A DNA stretch of 64,000 bases from Gammaproteobacteria bacterium. Its GTDB lineage: Bacteria; Pseudomonadota; Gammaproteobacteria; Pseudomonadales; Pseudohongiellaceae. Shown here piece by piece: positions 17,925 to 27,791 of the stretch. The notes beneath the pieces are model-generated. The model was not told the DNA's origin, made no database searches, and saw only the letters and a list, made by a program, of their open reading frames with translations. The stretch covers positions 117,686 through 181,685 of the forward strand of contig JAJFKE010000040.1 of assembly GCA_021773355.1 (NCBI GenBank), given 5' to 3'. The translations under genes and the position numbers were made by a program. Position 1 is the stretch's first letter. Every line of letters starts with the position of its first letter.

Positions 17925-18923
17925 ATGAACAGAATTCTCGCCCATTGCGGTTCAGCAGTATCTCTACTTTTGCTAAGCGGTCTGACTTTAGCCCAATCCG
18001 ATAGCGACTGGGAAGTGTCCAGAACGATCGATGGTCACCCCGATCTACAAGGCGTTTGGGAGAACAACACCGTAACCCCAGTAGAGCGACCCGAAGTTTT
18101 CGGTGACAAGCAGTTTCTTACCGATGACGATGTGACTTTCCTGCGGCAGCGGATGGCACAGATCATGGCGGAGGGTGGCGATGCGCTATTTGGAGAAGGT
18201 GTTCTTGCAGCGGCCTTCAGTGGTGAAATTAAGTCCTATGACCCAACAACTGGCAACTACGACTCCCAATGGATGGTAGATAGAACGATTCACCGACGCA
18301 CCTCACAGATAATCGATCCTCCTGACGGACAGTATCCGCCCAGAACGGAACAAGCGATTGCCGCCGCTCGCGATCTTGCGCAACACCGTCAAGACCACCC
18401 GGCCGACTCCTATACTGACCGACCATTAGGTGAACGCTGCCTCAGCTTTGGCGCACCGCGGCTGGGCTCAGGCTACAACAGTTATTGGCAGATCGTTCAG
18501 ACTCGGGATACCGTGGCGATTATTCAGGAAATGGCCCACGACGTGCGCATAATTCCATTAGTTGCCAAACCCCATATCGATGAAGACATCAAACTCTGGC
18601 ATGGTGATCCCCGAGGCTATTGGGATGGCGACACGCTGGTAATCGAAACAACAAATTACTCTGACAAGAGCAGCACCGGACCAGAAACCTCCCGTAAGGT
18701 AAACGTTGAACGCCTGACACGTATCAGCAATGAGGCGATACAGTATCAGTTCACCTCCAATGATCCAGGCTCTTTCACAGCACCCTATACTCGCGAGATT
18801 ATTCTCGATTTCACCCCCGATGATATTTACGAGTACGCCTGCCATGAAGGCAACTACGGCATGACGAATATTCTTTCCGGGCATCGCATCGAGGAAAAAT
18901 TAGCAGCACAGTCAGAAGACTAA
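17925..18923 (+). CDS. Exported conserved protein of unknown function
   Basis: A protein of 332 aa. Signal peptide (about 1-24, ending GLTLAQ). The mature part has hallmarks of a large uncharacterised exported family: GHPDLQGVWENNTVTPVERP near the start, LGERCLSFGAPRLGSGYNSY, DPRGYWDGDTLVIETTNYSD, and YEYACHEGNYGM near the end. AGGATCTGCATC precedes the ATG. These proteins are frequent in Acidobacteria and gammaproteobacteria that degrade complex organics, without a known activity. A strong hairpin follows the stop. Confidence 0.7.
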   Translation: MNRILAHCGSAVSLLLLSGLTLAQSDSDWEVSRTIDGHPDLQGVWENNTVTPVERPEVFGDKQFLTDDDVTFLRQRMAQIMAEGGDALFGEGVLAAAFSGEIKSYDPTTGNYDSQWMVDRTIHRRTSQIIDPPDGQYPPRTEQAIAAARDLAQHRQDHPADSYTDRPLGERCLSFGAPRLGSGYNSYWQIVQTRDTVAIIQEMAHDVRIIPLVAKPHIDEDIKLWHGDPRGYWDGDTLVIETTNYSDKSSTGPETSRKVNVERLTRISNEAIQYQFTSNDPGSFTAPYTREIILDFTPDDIYEYACHEGNYGMTNILSGHRIEEKLAAQSED

Positions 18924-18929
18924 AGTCAG

Positions 18930-18971
18930 ACAACTACGCCGGCATCGCGTGAGCCATGCCGGCGTAGTTGT
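18930..18971. terminator. Long perfect hairpin, terminator-like
   Basis: A perfect 16-bp inverted repeat: ACAACTACGCCGGCAT (18930-18945), 10-nt loop, ATGCCGGCGTAGTTGT (18956-18971), starting 7 bp after the 17925 gene stop. No T-run follows on the plus strand, so it may act as a 3-prime end stabiliser or with Rho rather than as a classical intrinsic terminator. Confidence 0.6.
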
Positions 18972-19136
18972 TGGCTAACCCTCCCTCTAAACCTCAATAA
19001 ATATTGATCTAGCACAGGCTTTAGACCAGCTGCTGCCTTCGCTTGCAATTTGTTACAGGTCTGGCCTCTGCGCTGCTTTATAATTCGGCCGAAATTGAAT
19101 AGCAGTACTTTTACAATTCCGGAACCCGCCTGCATC

Positions 19137-21326
19137 ATGCACACAAGTAATAATAGTTCTCGCAGTATCAAGAATCATTGTCTCGGCCTTATTCAGCCGT
19201 TACTGCTTAGCGTAGCGCTGATTTGTCTAAGTCCCCTCGGCATGGCGCAGGATAATGCGCGTGATGGTTCAACCGTGGTCTACTCCGCCGAATATTTCGC
19301 CGAGTATGCACCAGTAACTGCATTGGACATGGTTAACCGCATTCCGGGAATGAGTGTGGAAAGCAATGCAGGCTCACCCGGTAGTAACGCCAGTCGCGGT
19401 GGGCGCGGACTTGGCAGCGGCGGTGGCGGCACGGTAATTCTCATCAACGGTAAACGCACCGCAGGCAAGAACAATAATACCCAGGGGCAGCTAGTCCGTA
19501 TAAACGCTGGCCAGATTGAATACATTGAGATTATACGCGGTACCGGTGGTGACCTTGATGTACGGGGCAGTACCCAGATTGCCAACATCGTCATGTATGC
19601 AGAACAGCCCAGCTCCAGTATCTCCTATGAGGTGAATGCCGACTATTACGGCGACAAGGAAACAGAACCCGGCGGTTCTTTGAGCTACAGCGCAAAAGCT
19701 GGAGACTTAAACATTCTGGTGAACGCTTCTGCTGAACCCAAGTATGAACATCGAGAGTCCTATGAGCGCAGTATTCTGAGCGACTTCTCCCCGAACGACA
19801 CCATTAGTGAAGATCGCATCAGGGATCAAATCACTTACACACTTTCTAGCAATCTGGACTATCAGTTCAGCGACAACACTAGTGCCCGTTTCAACGCCCT
19901 GTATGCAGAGAATGATGACCCAACTACCATTGATCGTCTAACTACCAACTTGCAAACTAGTCCTAACACTTCTTCTCGACAGAGAGAAGATATACCTGGC
20001 ACCTTGAGCAATTGGGAAATAGGAGGTGATTTCGAACATCGCTTCAATAGCGGAAATCGATTAAAGGCCCTGTTCATTGCCAATGAGAACGATACAGCGA
20101 ATACACGTGAACGCTTCGATGTATTCAGCGATGGCAGCGAATCCAGGAACCTGTTCCTGGACTCTTCGAATATAATTCAGGAACGCATTCTCAGGGCCTC
20201 TTATACTATGGATCTAATACAAGACCATAATCTGGAATTTGGCGCTGAGAGTGCACAGACGATTCTAGATTCGGAATTACGATTAGGCCTACCACTCAGC
20301 ACAGGTGCAGCCTCCACCGAATTCGGAGGTCTGGTACCGGTGGCAGTTCCGAATGCCAATACCAAGGTAGAAGAATTTCGCTACGAGCCTTTCGCCATTC
20401 ACAATTGGCGCATCAATTCGAGAATGTCGCTGGAGACCGCTCTGGTTTACGAATTCTCAGAGATTGAACAGTCCGGCGATTCCAGCAACAAACGAGATTT
20501 CGGTATTTTCAAACCGAAGATTGATTATCGCTTCGACATCACACCACAGCTGCAACTAAGAATGTTGATCGAAAAGGTAGTTCGACAAATCAACTTCGTT
20601 GATTTCGTCGCTGTAACAGACAACGAAGATGATGACTCCAACACTCAAGCCGGCAACACCGAACTGAGACCAGATTTTTGGTGGAACTATAATTTCCTTG
20701 CTGAATACCGCCTCCCCGAAGATACCGGCGTAGTGAGTGCCAATATTTATACCCACCATCACAAGGATTTTCGACAGCGAATCGATGTTTCAACATCTGA
20801 AGATGACCTGGCGTCCGCCGTCGGAAACATTGGCACTGGCAATATGTATGTCATGGATCTGAAGGGCAGTGTTCGCCTGAGTATGTTCGATATGCCCAAT
20901 GTTCTGGTCACCAGTCTATTGAGTGTACGCGATTCGGAAGTCACCGACCCCTTTCTCGGTACAGAGCGCAGTTTCAATAATTACCACCGTGGCCAGTTTG
21001 ATCTGGGCTTTCGCCACGACGTCCCAGCCTGGAAGATGAACTACGGTCTTAAATGGAACAACCGATTCGATGGTGATTTTAAGCGTTGGGATATTGATGA
21101 CATTGAGTCAGATTCGCAGAAGCCTTTCGTGACAGCATTTCTGGAAGTCATAGCCTTCAACAACACCACATTCCGCCTGGATATTGATAACCTGGGCGAT
21201 TCGCCACAGTGCCGCGAGCGGGAACGCTTTGTCGGTCATGTAAGAGATGGAATTTTGGAAGAACTGGAAAAGCGATGTTCTAACACAGGTAGAATTATTT
21301 CGCTTAAGGTAAGCGGAAATTTCTAG
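19137..21326 (+). CDS. TonB-dependent receptor with Gly-rich plug, paralog A
   Basis: A receptor of 729 aa from the ATG at 19137. The longer frame to 19050 adds 29 residues before the signal peptide (core LIQPLLLSVALICL). A plug domain follows (AEYFAEYAPVTALDMVNRIP, a Gly/Ser-rich loop, ILINGKRTAGKNN, IRGTGGDLDVRGS), then a barrel ending SLKVSGNF with terminal Phe. The last 40 residues hold two Cys (QCRERERF, EKRCSNTG). Close paralog of the receptor at 30863. No clear TonB box or ribosome site. Ligand unknown. Confidence 0.8.
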   Translation: MHTSNNSSRSIKNHCLGLIQPLLLSVALICLSPLGMAQDNARDGSTVVYSAEYFAEYAPVTALDMVNRIPGMSVESNAGSPGSNASRGGRGLGSGGGGTVILINGKRTAGKNNNTQGQLVRINAGQIEYIEIIRGTGGDLDVRGSTQIANIVMYAEQPSSSISYEVNADYYGDKETEPGGSLSYSAKAGDLNILVNASAEPKYEHRESYERSILSDFSPNDTISEDRIRDQITYTLSSNLDYQFSDNTSARFNALYAENDDPTTIDRLTTNLQTSPNTSSRQREDIPGTLSNWEIGGDFEHRFNSGNRLKALFIANENDTANTRERFDVFSDGSESRNLFLDSSNIIQERILRASYTMDLIQDHNLEFGAESAQTILDSELRLGLPLSTGAASTEFGGLVPVAVPNANTKVEEFRYEPFAIHNWRINSRMSLETALVYEFSEIEQSGDSSNKRDFGIFKPKIDYRFDITPQLQLRMLIEKVVRQINFVDFVAVTDNEDDDSNTQAGNTELRPDFWWNYNFLAEYRLPEDTGVVSANIYTHHHKDFRQRIDVSTSEDDLASAVGNIGTGNMYVMDLKGSVRLSMFDMPNVLVTSLLSVRDSEVTDPFLGTERSFNNYHRGQFDLGFRHDVPAWKMNYGLKWNNRFDGDFKRWDIDDIESDSQKPFVTAFLEVIAFNNTTFRLDIDNLGDSPQCRERERFVGHVRDGILEELEKRCSNTGRIISLKVSGNF

Positions 21327-21480
21327 ACCAGAAACTGTATTAGCATTTTGATGAGAGCCGCTAGATAGTTATCGCAGTTGCTGTTGGAAGATTTCTTACT
21401 GCTTCAGAATACAATGTAAGAATTGTTAACAGGAGAGGCTCATACGGGAACCCCTCCCCATTAGTTACATATCCCAGATC

Positions 21481-21945
21481 CTATGGTGCAGGAATCGCGT
21501 GCCCAATCATGGTACTGCCTTCGAACACGGCAGTATCCATTACATTGCGGTCATCTACGAAGACGAAATCCAGTACCTTGTTTTCATTCACGTCGCGGTG
21601 CAGCATAACGATAAACATCTCGCCGGTTTCCAGCCCCTTGTGCACCTTGATGTTCACATTCGGGTTGCTACCGTCTTCCAGGTAAGTGGATGCCACATAT
21701 TTGTCACCGTTAGGTGCGCCACCTTCAAAAGGGTGAATCACCAACCAACCGTTACCGTCGATCTGCACCTCCGAAAAAGTCAGTGTCGAATCATCTCGCA
21801 CAACACCTTCTACCGTGATCCAGTTTTTGGCGCCATTGCCAATACTGATCTGTGGGGCTGCAGCTGTTTGTGCTGAAGATACAGTAAATGCGGAAACTAG
21901 AAGCAGCGAGCTCAACGATAATTTTAGTGATTTTGATAGTGTCAT
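21481..21945 (-). CDS. Exported DUF7282-like protein
   Basis: A protein of 154 aa from the ATG at 21945, which has GAAGG upstream; an in-frame ATG nine codons earlier is possible. Signal peptide (about 1-26, ending TVSSAQ), then one small beta domain with FSEVQIDGNGWLVIHPFEGG, VHKGLETGEMFIVMLHRDVNEN and KVLDFVFVDDRNVMDTAVFEG. This pattern resembles the DUF7282 family found in secreted bacterial and archaeal proteins. It has no Cys in the mature part. Function unknown. Convergent with the 19137 receptor. Confidence 0.6.
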   Translation of the reverse strand: MTLSKSLKLSLSSLLLVSAFTVSSAQTAAAPQISIGNGAKNWITVEGVVRDDSTLTFSEVQIDGNGWLVIHPFEGGAPNGDKYVASTYLEDGSNPNVNIKVHKGLETGEMFIVMLHRDVNENKVLDFVFVDDRNVMDTAVFEGSTMIGHAIPAP

Positions 21946-22056
21946 AGTGATGCCTTCGAGAGTTTGGTTCATTGTGATAGGACGAAAGATTCATCTTACA
22001 CCTTACTCCCCCCGACAATAAAACAATTATTCACCTGAATGCCTACGTCTGAAGGC

Positions 22057-22497
22057 TCAGGCAGTTGGCGCCACCAATAGACAATAGGTGACAAACAACA
22101 CAGGGAATGACAAGAAACCCGTCATAAAGGCCATTTTCCTATTTCTTGCTGGTAGCAGCTGCGGCGCTAACGACACGCCACTCCTCATAAACTTATATCC
22201 AATGCCCGGTACATTTAGCAAATATTGCGGTGATTCCCCGCTGTCTTTTAGAGCACTACGAATATCGCGAATCAGTTGGTGCAGTCCAACTTGCCGTTCC
22301 ACGATCCGCCCTCCCCAAATAGTGCTGTACAACTTCTCGTGACTGATTATCTCGCCTTCAGCCGCGATCAGCCGTGCCAACAATCTAGCCGCCTTGGGTC
22401 GAAGCGGAATCTGCTTTCCAAATTTTTTCAGCTCACATGTTTCCAAATTGAAGGAATAAGAATCGAAATAGACAATTTTCAGAGATATTTCAGACAT
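22057..22497 (-). CDS. Winged-helix regulator with C-terminal membrane segment (ToxR/CadC-like)
   Basis: A protein of 146 aa. An OmpR/PhoB-type winged helix (about 8-105; LETCELKKFGKQIPLRPKAA, IISHEKLYSTIWGG, LHQLIRDIRSALKD, VPGIGYKFM) is followed by a basic linker and one hydrophobic segment (about 125-143) with almost nothing after it. It therefore looks like a membrane-tethered regulator lacking a periplasmic sensor. GGAGG lies 10 nt before ATG 22497. It is divergent from the membrane protein at 22549, 51 bp apart, which could supply the sensing part (inference). Confidence 0.7.
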   Translation of the reverse strand: MSEISLKIVYFDSYSFNLETCELKKFGKQIPLRPKAARLLARLIAAEGEIISHEKLYSTIWGGRIVERQVGLHQLIRDIRSALKDSGESPQYLLNVPGIGYKFMRSGVSLAPQLLPARNRKMAFMTGFLSFPVLFVTYCLLVAPTA

Positions 22498-22548
22498 TTT
22501 TAGTTCGCCTCCAGTTATATTTCGTGCAACGCATGACAGGATGATCAC

Positions 22549-23268
22549 ATGACTATTCGGTTCTACGCAATTATTGTCCTCGCCCTGACCTGGTTTGTCC
22601 TGGCCTTGTTCAGTCCTTCACCATTGAATAGCGATCCATTAGTAGTGCAAAGAATAATGGCCGCAATGGGATTATGCTACCTGATAGTCGGTGTGTGGAC
22701 ATACAAGCGCAAACCGAATAAAACCACCTTGCTTTTCCTGACCTATTGCGCTCTGTCAACTTTGCATTGGGCAGGCCCAATTGGAGTAGAAAATCCAACC
22801 ATCAGTAGCATGCTATTCGGGTCCTATATCGTATTAGCTGCGGCTCTTTTTGAAGGAGTCTTTCTGCACCTGAGTTTGAGTTTCCCGGCTGTCAAACTAC
22901 GCAAAGTGTTACTCGTCATCACATACGCACCAGCGGTTCTAGGGACATTGTTTGGCTTTTTCATTTTCATTTTAGACCTAAACGAAAACTTGTTATTGCT
23001 GATCTACAACGCTGGGTATCTATATGGGATGCTGGCGGGTGTAATTTGGTTATTGCGTTTGTTAAGCGGGAAAATCGCTGCAATAAGCAGGATGGCGAGG
23101 GTATTGATTTCAGCCTCCTTAATCCTGGGTTGGCTGCCCAATTTCCTCGCAACAAGCGGAGCTATTCATCTAAGAGAGTATCAGAGCTTAAGCAACCTCT
23201 CTTTACTACTTCTGTTATTCGCCTTTTCCTGGATGTTCGTCAATTTCAGTATTTCCGAATCCGACTAA
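22549..23268 (+). CDS. Polytopic membrane protein (sensor-like, about 8 TM)
   Basis: A protein of 239 aa, almost entirely hydrophobic, with about eight predicted TM helices (roughly 6-20, 36-50, 60-75, 88-112, 118-143, 150-170, 183-200, 215-233). The layout recalls the 7TM input modules that precede histidine kinase domains, but there is no kinase or other cytoplasmic domain. AGGATGATCAC precedes the ATG. It is divergently paired with a tethered winged-helix regulator, so the two may form a signalling unit. Otherwise unrecognised. Confidence 0.55.
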   Translation: MTIRFYAIIVLALTWFVLALFSPSPLNSDPLVVQRIMAAMGLCYLIVGVWTYKRKPNKTTLLFLTYCALSTLHWAGPIGVENPTISSMLFGSYIVLAAALFEGVFLHLSLSFPAVKLRKVLLVITYAPAVLGTLFGFFIFILDLNENLLLLIYNAGYLYGMLAGVIWLLRLLSGKIAAISRMARVLISASLILGWLPNFLATSGAIHLREYQSLSNLSLLLLLFAFSWMFVNFSISESD

Positions 23269-23334
23269 GGATGGGGCAGAGTTGCGGGCACCTTCTCCCT
23301 TAGTCCCTTAATCGCTTAATCATTTTTTCTATTA

Positions 23335-24729
23335 TTACTGTGCAGCGATCTGGATTACCACATCCCAGTTAAAACGCACAAATCTATGCAACTCGCTGAT
23401 CAGAATTCGTTCCTGATCGCTGTGTGCACCGTAGCCCAGAGCCGCATCTTCTCTATCGATTGCAGGCCCGATACCATAACACTGAATACCGCGATTCCGC
23501 AGATACGCCATGTCGGTTGCGCCAGTGCTCATGGTGGGCAGAGTTATTACACCGTAATGCTTATTTATGTTTGCCTCGATGGCGCTGAATGCCGGCGTGT
23601 TCAAACTGGCCTCACCGGGAGGTCTGGTATTGCGATCACCCAGACTGACTTCGACCGCAGGGTCGTTAATGACGCGTCGAATCTCGTCCAGAAATTCCGG
23701 GATATTCTCATCGGGCAGCGCACGAAAATCGACACTGGCTGCCGCGTCTGAGGGAATGACATTAATTCGGTAACCGGCATTGAAAATATTCGGCGACAAG
23801 GAAGAGCGCAGCATAGATGCATGTCGCGGTTCGTTCGCCAGAAAATATTCGTCAACCTCGCTGGCCAAGCCCGGGTCCAGAACATTGAGGTAGCGTTGCG
23901 CGGCATCTGCAGGAGAAATGCTAGCCAGTCTTTCAAAATAAGCTGCCGTGGTTTCGTTCAATCGAACCGGTGAGCGCCAGTCGGCAATCGCAGCAACCGC
24001 TTTCGCAAGCCGTGTTACCGAATTGGTTTGCAGCGGCACCGAGCCGTGACCGGCTACCCCGGTGGCTAATAAGTCTACTCGATAAGGAATTTTTTCTACG
24101 GTTTGAATGCCGGCGTATTGCACCTCACGATTGACTCTGGCAACCGAGCCACCCTCAGCCAGGCAAAATTCCGATTCGATCTTGTCGAAATGTTCATTCA
24201 CCATAAACTCGATGCCGTATTCCGTTGCACCTTCTTCACCAGACTCGGCGAGAAAGATGACATCTCTATCGAGTTGCACATTCTGCCGTTTCAATTCCAG
24301 CATCACCATCAGGGCAGAGGCCAAATTGTCCTTATCATCAACGGCTCCGCGGCCATAAACATAGCCATCGTCTACGGTTGCGCTGAAGGGTGGAAAGGTC
24401 CATTTCTCCGGGTCCACATTCACCACGTCGGTGTGGGCCATGATCAACAGTGGCTGTTTGCTGCCATTGCCTTTCAAACGGGTAATAACGTTGGGACGTT
24501 CCGGGTCGGTGGCTAACATCTCCACCTCGAAACCCTCGGCCTCCAGCACATCACGAATATATTCTGCTGCGGGTAGTTCCCTACCCGGAGGATCGCTGGT
24601 GTCAAATTGCAGCAGGGCTCGAAAATGCCGCAGGGTCTCATCTTCGACCTCTGACCAGTCTGGTTGGCCGACTTGGGCAAATAGGCCCGGGGACAAAAAC
24701 AGCAGAATAATTAGCAGGGTGTTTCTCAT
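23335..24729 (-). CDS. Exported M20-family metallopeptidase
   Basis: A protein of 464 aa. Signal peptide (about 1-19, ending GLFAQ) then the M20/M25/M40 fold: first zinc ligand in MAHTDVVNV, bridging Asp in GRGAVDDKDN, catalytic Glu pair in LAESGEEGATEYG, ligand Glu in CLAEGG, and final His in YGAHSDQER. A dimerisation domain lies at about 215-335. Two-zinc exopeptidase or aminoacylase acting in the periplasm on peptides or acyl-amino acids; exact substrate not readable. GGAG precedes ATG 24729; the in-frame start at 24810 would bury the signal peptide. Confidence 0.85.
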   Translation of the reverse strand: MRNTLLIILLFLSPGLFAQVGQPDWSEVEDETLRHFRALLQFDTSDPPGRELPAAEYIRDVLEAEGFEVEMLATDPERPNVITRLKGNGSKQPLLIMAHTDVVNVDPEKWTFPPFSATVDDGYVYGRGAVDDKDNLASALMVMLELKRQNVQLDRDVIFLAESGEEGATEYGIEFMVNEHFDKIESEFCLAEGGSVARVNREVQYAGIQTVEKIPYRVDLLATGVAGHGSVPLQTNSVTRLAKAVAAIADWRSPVRLNETTAAYFERLASISPADAAQRYLNVLDPGLASEVDEYFLANEPRHASMLRSSLSPNIFNAGYRINVIPSDAAASVDFRALPDENIPEFLDEIRRVINDPAVEVSLGDRNTRPPGEASLNTPAFSAIEANINKHYGVITLPTMSTGATDMAYLRNRGIQCYGIGPAIDREDAALGYGAHSDQERILISELHRFVRFNWDVVIQIAAQ

Positions 24730-24969
24730 GAGCGGCTCCGTATTAATCTGGATGCACGATTCAGGCTTTCCTGGAAATTGTGCAATGCCCAAGAATAACA
24801 GAGAATTCATGGCAAGTTCAGTGACGATTTTTCAATGTATTGTGCCTGTGATCACAACATGTAGGAATAGGACTTGAGCGCTCATTCCTAGGGTTTTATG
24901 CTTTATGGAACGGCGGAATTTGGGTGTTTTGCCCCAGCCATCGAGAGTAATTGGAAGTAGGAGTAAGCT

Positions 24970-25473
24970 ATGCGTAAATTTGTACTATATCTATTCATGG
25001 TCCATCTTGGCTTGATCGTTCAGCCCCTGGTTGCCCAGCCAGCAATATTTAATAACAGTATTCTCAGTATTCCACAGGGCGCCGCCATCGTTAATGGCGA
25101 GCCGAGCTACTACAACAACATTCAATTGATCAGCGATATCGAAGGGAATTTCACTTTGCTGGCCGCGCAGCAGAGCAATCTGGTTTCTGTCGATACGGTA
25201 GTGGTTACTGTCCTACAGTCTTTTCCAGTGCAAGTAAGTGTTATTGTAGCGGGAAATAAATCTGTTCCCTGTGTTCAGTTGCAAACACCAGCGGTAGTAA
25301 GGAACGGTTCTGTATTCACGGTTATTCTTGCAGAGACGACTCTCGGACCTGCGGAATCTTGCATCGCTGTTCTCGATCCCTTCGAAACATCAATACCACT
25401 TGATGTTGCAGGCTTAGCTGCTGGCTCCTATAAGGTAAGTGTAAACGGCGTAGAAGCAGAATTTAGTTTGTAG
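24970..25473 (+). CDS. Exported hypothetical protein
   Basis: A protein of 167 aa. Signal peptide (about 1-22, ending PLVAQP), then a beta-rich, low-charge domain with two Cys (VPCVQL and ESCIAV, about 37 residues apart) that could form a disulfide. The C-terminus (AGLAAGSYKVSVNGVEAEFSL) resembles the last strand of an immunoglobulin-like fold. GTAGGAGTAAGCT gives a clear ribosome site. I do not recognise a family. Divergent from the M20 peptidase. Confidence 0.6.
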   Translation: MRKFVLYLFMVHLGLIVQPLVAQPAIFNNSILSIPQGAAIVNGEPSYYNNIQLISDIEGNFTLLAAQQSNLVSVDTVVVTVLQSFPVQVSVIVAGNKSVPCVQLQTPAVVRNGSVFTVILAETTLGPAESCIAVLDPFETSIPLDVAGLAAGSYKVSVNGVEAEFSL

Positions 25474-25572
25474 GGCGAAGGCACGCAACGGCCGTTCAGC
25501 CATGGACGTACCCTCTAATCATGGCAATAATGCAGCCTGGATAATTCTATTCGCTAGAGCAGCTTCACAGCC

Positions 25573-26880
25573 ATGTCCCAGGGCAAGTTCCGTCATTTCA
25601 CCGTTATGGCTGTGGTCATCGCCAATATGGTTGGCACCGGTGTGTTTACCAGCCTTGGTTTCCAGTTATTGGATATACGCTCCGGCTTTGTGCTATTGGC
25701 GCTTTGGGTGGTTGGCGGCCTGGCTGCCGTCTGTGGCGCCATGACCTATGCCGAATTAGGAGCAGCCATGCCGCGCTCCGGTGGTGAATACAATTTCCTG
25801 ACTCGCATCTATCATCCGGCAGTGGGCTTTGTTTCCGGCTGGGTATCGGCAACTGTGGGATTCGCCGGTCCTACTGCCTTGGCCGCGATGACCTTCGCCG
25901 CCTACGCGACTTCAGTGTTCGAAACCGAAAGTAACCTATGGCTGGAGAGGATGCTGGCCGCTGGCTTGGTGATAGCACTTACCCTGGTTCATGCCAGTAA
26001 TCGGCGCAATAGTGGGAGCCTGCAGCTGGTATTTACCATTCTTAAAGTCGCTATTATCGTTGTTTTTTGCACTGCCGCCTATTTCGCCATCGACACCCCA
26101 CAGTCGATTACCTTCCTTCCTGTTAGCGGTGACGGCGCCCTGCTCACTAGCGGGACTTTCGCCGTAGCTCTCATCTATGTGAGCTTTGCTTATACCGGTT
26201 GGAATGCTGCTACTTATCTGAGCAGCGAACTGGAAGATGCGCAGCGCACACTGCCCTGGATTCTCATGGGCGGTACCTTGGTAGTAATGTCCCTATATGT
26301 CGCGCTCAATTTTACGTTTTTATATACCACTCCAATGGATGCCATGGTGGGTCAGGTTGAGGTCGGCTATATTGCCGCGGAAACCGCGTTTGGTAATTTG
26401 GGCGGAAGATTCACCGGCCTGGTTCTGGCGATGCTTTTAGTCTCTACGGTCAGTGCGATGACCATGGCTGGACCGCGAGTGATACAAGTTATTGGCGAAG
26501 ATTTTCCGGCCCTCAAGCTATTAGGCAAAACAAACAAAGATGGCATTCCGGCCATAGCCATCTGTATCCAATCAACTATCGCCCTGCTGTTTGTATTTTC
26601 TTCAACCTTCGAATCGGTTCTAGTGTTCTCTGGATTCACTTTGGCGCTAAGTAGTTTTGCTACGGTGTCTGGCATATTTGTGTTGCGTTGGCGACAACCG
26701 GATTTACCCCGACCCTACAAAACATTCATGTACCCGATACCCCCGTTAATCTATTTAGCTTTAACGGGATGGACTCTGGCATTCGTTTTGATAAACAGAC
26801 CGGTTGAGGGCTTGTTTGGTCTGGGAATTATTGGAATGGGCCTGCTCTTATATTATCTATCTTCTCTAAAAAACGAATAG
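25573..26880 (+). CDS. APC-superfamily amino-acid permease
   Basis: A permease of 435 aa with about 12 TM helices. The N-terminal VVIANMVGTGVFTSLGF is the substrate-binding GTG motif of TM1 in APC transporters, followed by YAELGAAMPRSGGEYNFL and FAYTGWNAATYLSSELEDAQRTLP in TM6. It likely imports amino acids or related compounds by proton or sodium symport, or by exchange. The ribosome site is weak. It ends 11 bp from the stop of the convergent GNAT gene. The nearby exported M20 peptidase could supply substrate (inference). Confidence 0.85.
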   Translation: MSQGKFRHFTVMAVVIANMVGTGVFTSLGFQLLDIRSGFVLLALWVVGGLAAVCGAMTYAELGAAMPRSGGEYNFLTRIYHPAVGFVSGWVSATVGFAGPTALAAMTFAAYATSVFETESNLWLERMLAAGLVIALTLVHASNRRNSGSLQLVFTILKVAIIVVFCTAAYFAIDTPQSITFLPVSGDGALLTSGTFAVALIYVSFAYTGWNAATYLSSELEDAQRTLPWILMGGTLVVMSLYVALNFTFLYTTPMDAMVGQVEVGYIAAETAFGNLGGRFTGLVLAMLLVSTVSAMTMAGPRVIQVIGEDFPALKLLGKTNKDGIPAIAICIQSTIALLFVFSSTFESVLVFSGFTLALSSFATVSGIFVLRWRQPDLPRPYKTFMYPIPPLIYLALTGWTLAFVLINRPVEGLFGLGIIGMGLLLYYLSSLKNE

Positions 26881-26891
26881 ACATTTATATC

Positions 26892-27773
26892 TTACTGTTG
26901 TGCACTGAATCGCTTTTGATAACCAATCTTGTCATCAGAAAAACCCGCCGATCTATAAAATGACGTTGTCTTCGAATCTTTTTGCTTGGTCATTAAGGCT
27001 ACCTTGTAACAGTTCTTGCTCTTCGCCATTCTTCTGGCAAAGAGCAATAAGCATTTGCCAATCCCTTTGTTTCGCTCACCTTTGGTAACGATTATATTTT
27101 CCACGATGCCATAGGGCCGGCCGGACCAGCTTAGATTCGCACAAACATTGAGCGTACAGGTGCCAACGATTCGCGACCCACGATAGGCACCAAACACAGC
27201 TCCTCCTGCAGAGATTATTTTGCTGTAGATGGACCTCATATCATTCTCACTAAGTGTCTTAACTTCTGCTAGCTCGAATTCGTAAATGAGATCCATGGCT
27301 AAACCCAAATCTCTGGCAGCTAAGGGCCTGACTTCCACACCCAGGGAACGTTTCATGATTACCACATCTTGATTGTTTTCACGCAGACTCTCGCGGCGAG
27401 AGATTAGAAAATCCGGGGCTGTTAAACCTGCTATTAGCTGAAAACCCATTCCTGCAAACAACTTTTCCTGCCCAGACAATGGCAGGCAGTAGGCTTCGGC
27501 CATTCCCAATTCTACTTCCACCGCTTCCAACAAGGCCTTCGCTATTCCCCGACCTCTGTAGTCTTCACGGACAAAGAGGCTACGTACCACGAAAGTTGCT
27601 TCTTCAAAAGCGAGTCGTACCGCAGCAACTATTTGGCCATTATGTTCCGCCACAAAAGTTTGGTCGTTTAACAAATAGGCGAATGCCTGCCCCCAGATAG
27701 CATACAGCTCTTTTATCTGCGGAAGATCAGAGTCGACTGCGACTCTTATGTTTGTTCTGCTAACTATACTCAT
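26892..27773 (-). CDS. Double GNAT-domain acetyltransferase
   Basis: A protein of 293 aa containing two GNAT folds in tandem. The first (about 5-125) has the acetyl-CoA motif VREDYRGRGIAKALLEA. The second (about 145-290) has VTKGERNKGIGKCLLLFA and ends with FYRSAGF. Duplicated GNATs often keep one catalytic and one structural half; both loops look intact here. The ATG at 27773 is used; a GTG at 27791 in the same frame could add six residues. Substrate unknown, cytoplasmic. Confidence 0.75.
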   Translation of the reverse strand: MSIVSRTNIRVAVDSDLPQIKELYAIWGQAFAYLLNDQTFVAEHNGQIVAAVRLAFEEATFVVRSLFVREDYRGRGIAKALLEAVEVELGMAEAYCLPLSGQEKLFAGMGFQLIAGLTAPDFLISRRESLRENNQDVVIMKRSLGVEVRPLAARDLGLAMDLIYEFELAEVKTLSENDMRSIYSKIISAGGAVFGAYRGSRIVGTCTLNVCANLSWSGRPYGIVENIIVTKGERNKGIGKCLLLFARRMAKSKNCYKVALMTKQKDSKTTSFYRSAGFSDDKIGYQKRFSAQQ

Positions 27774-27791
27774 GGTATTGAAACCGTGCAC

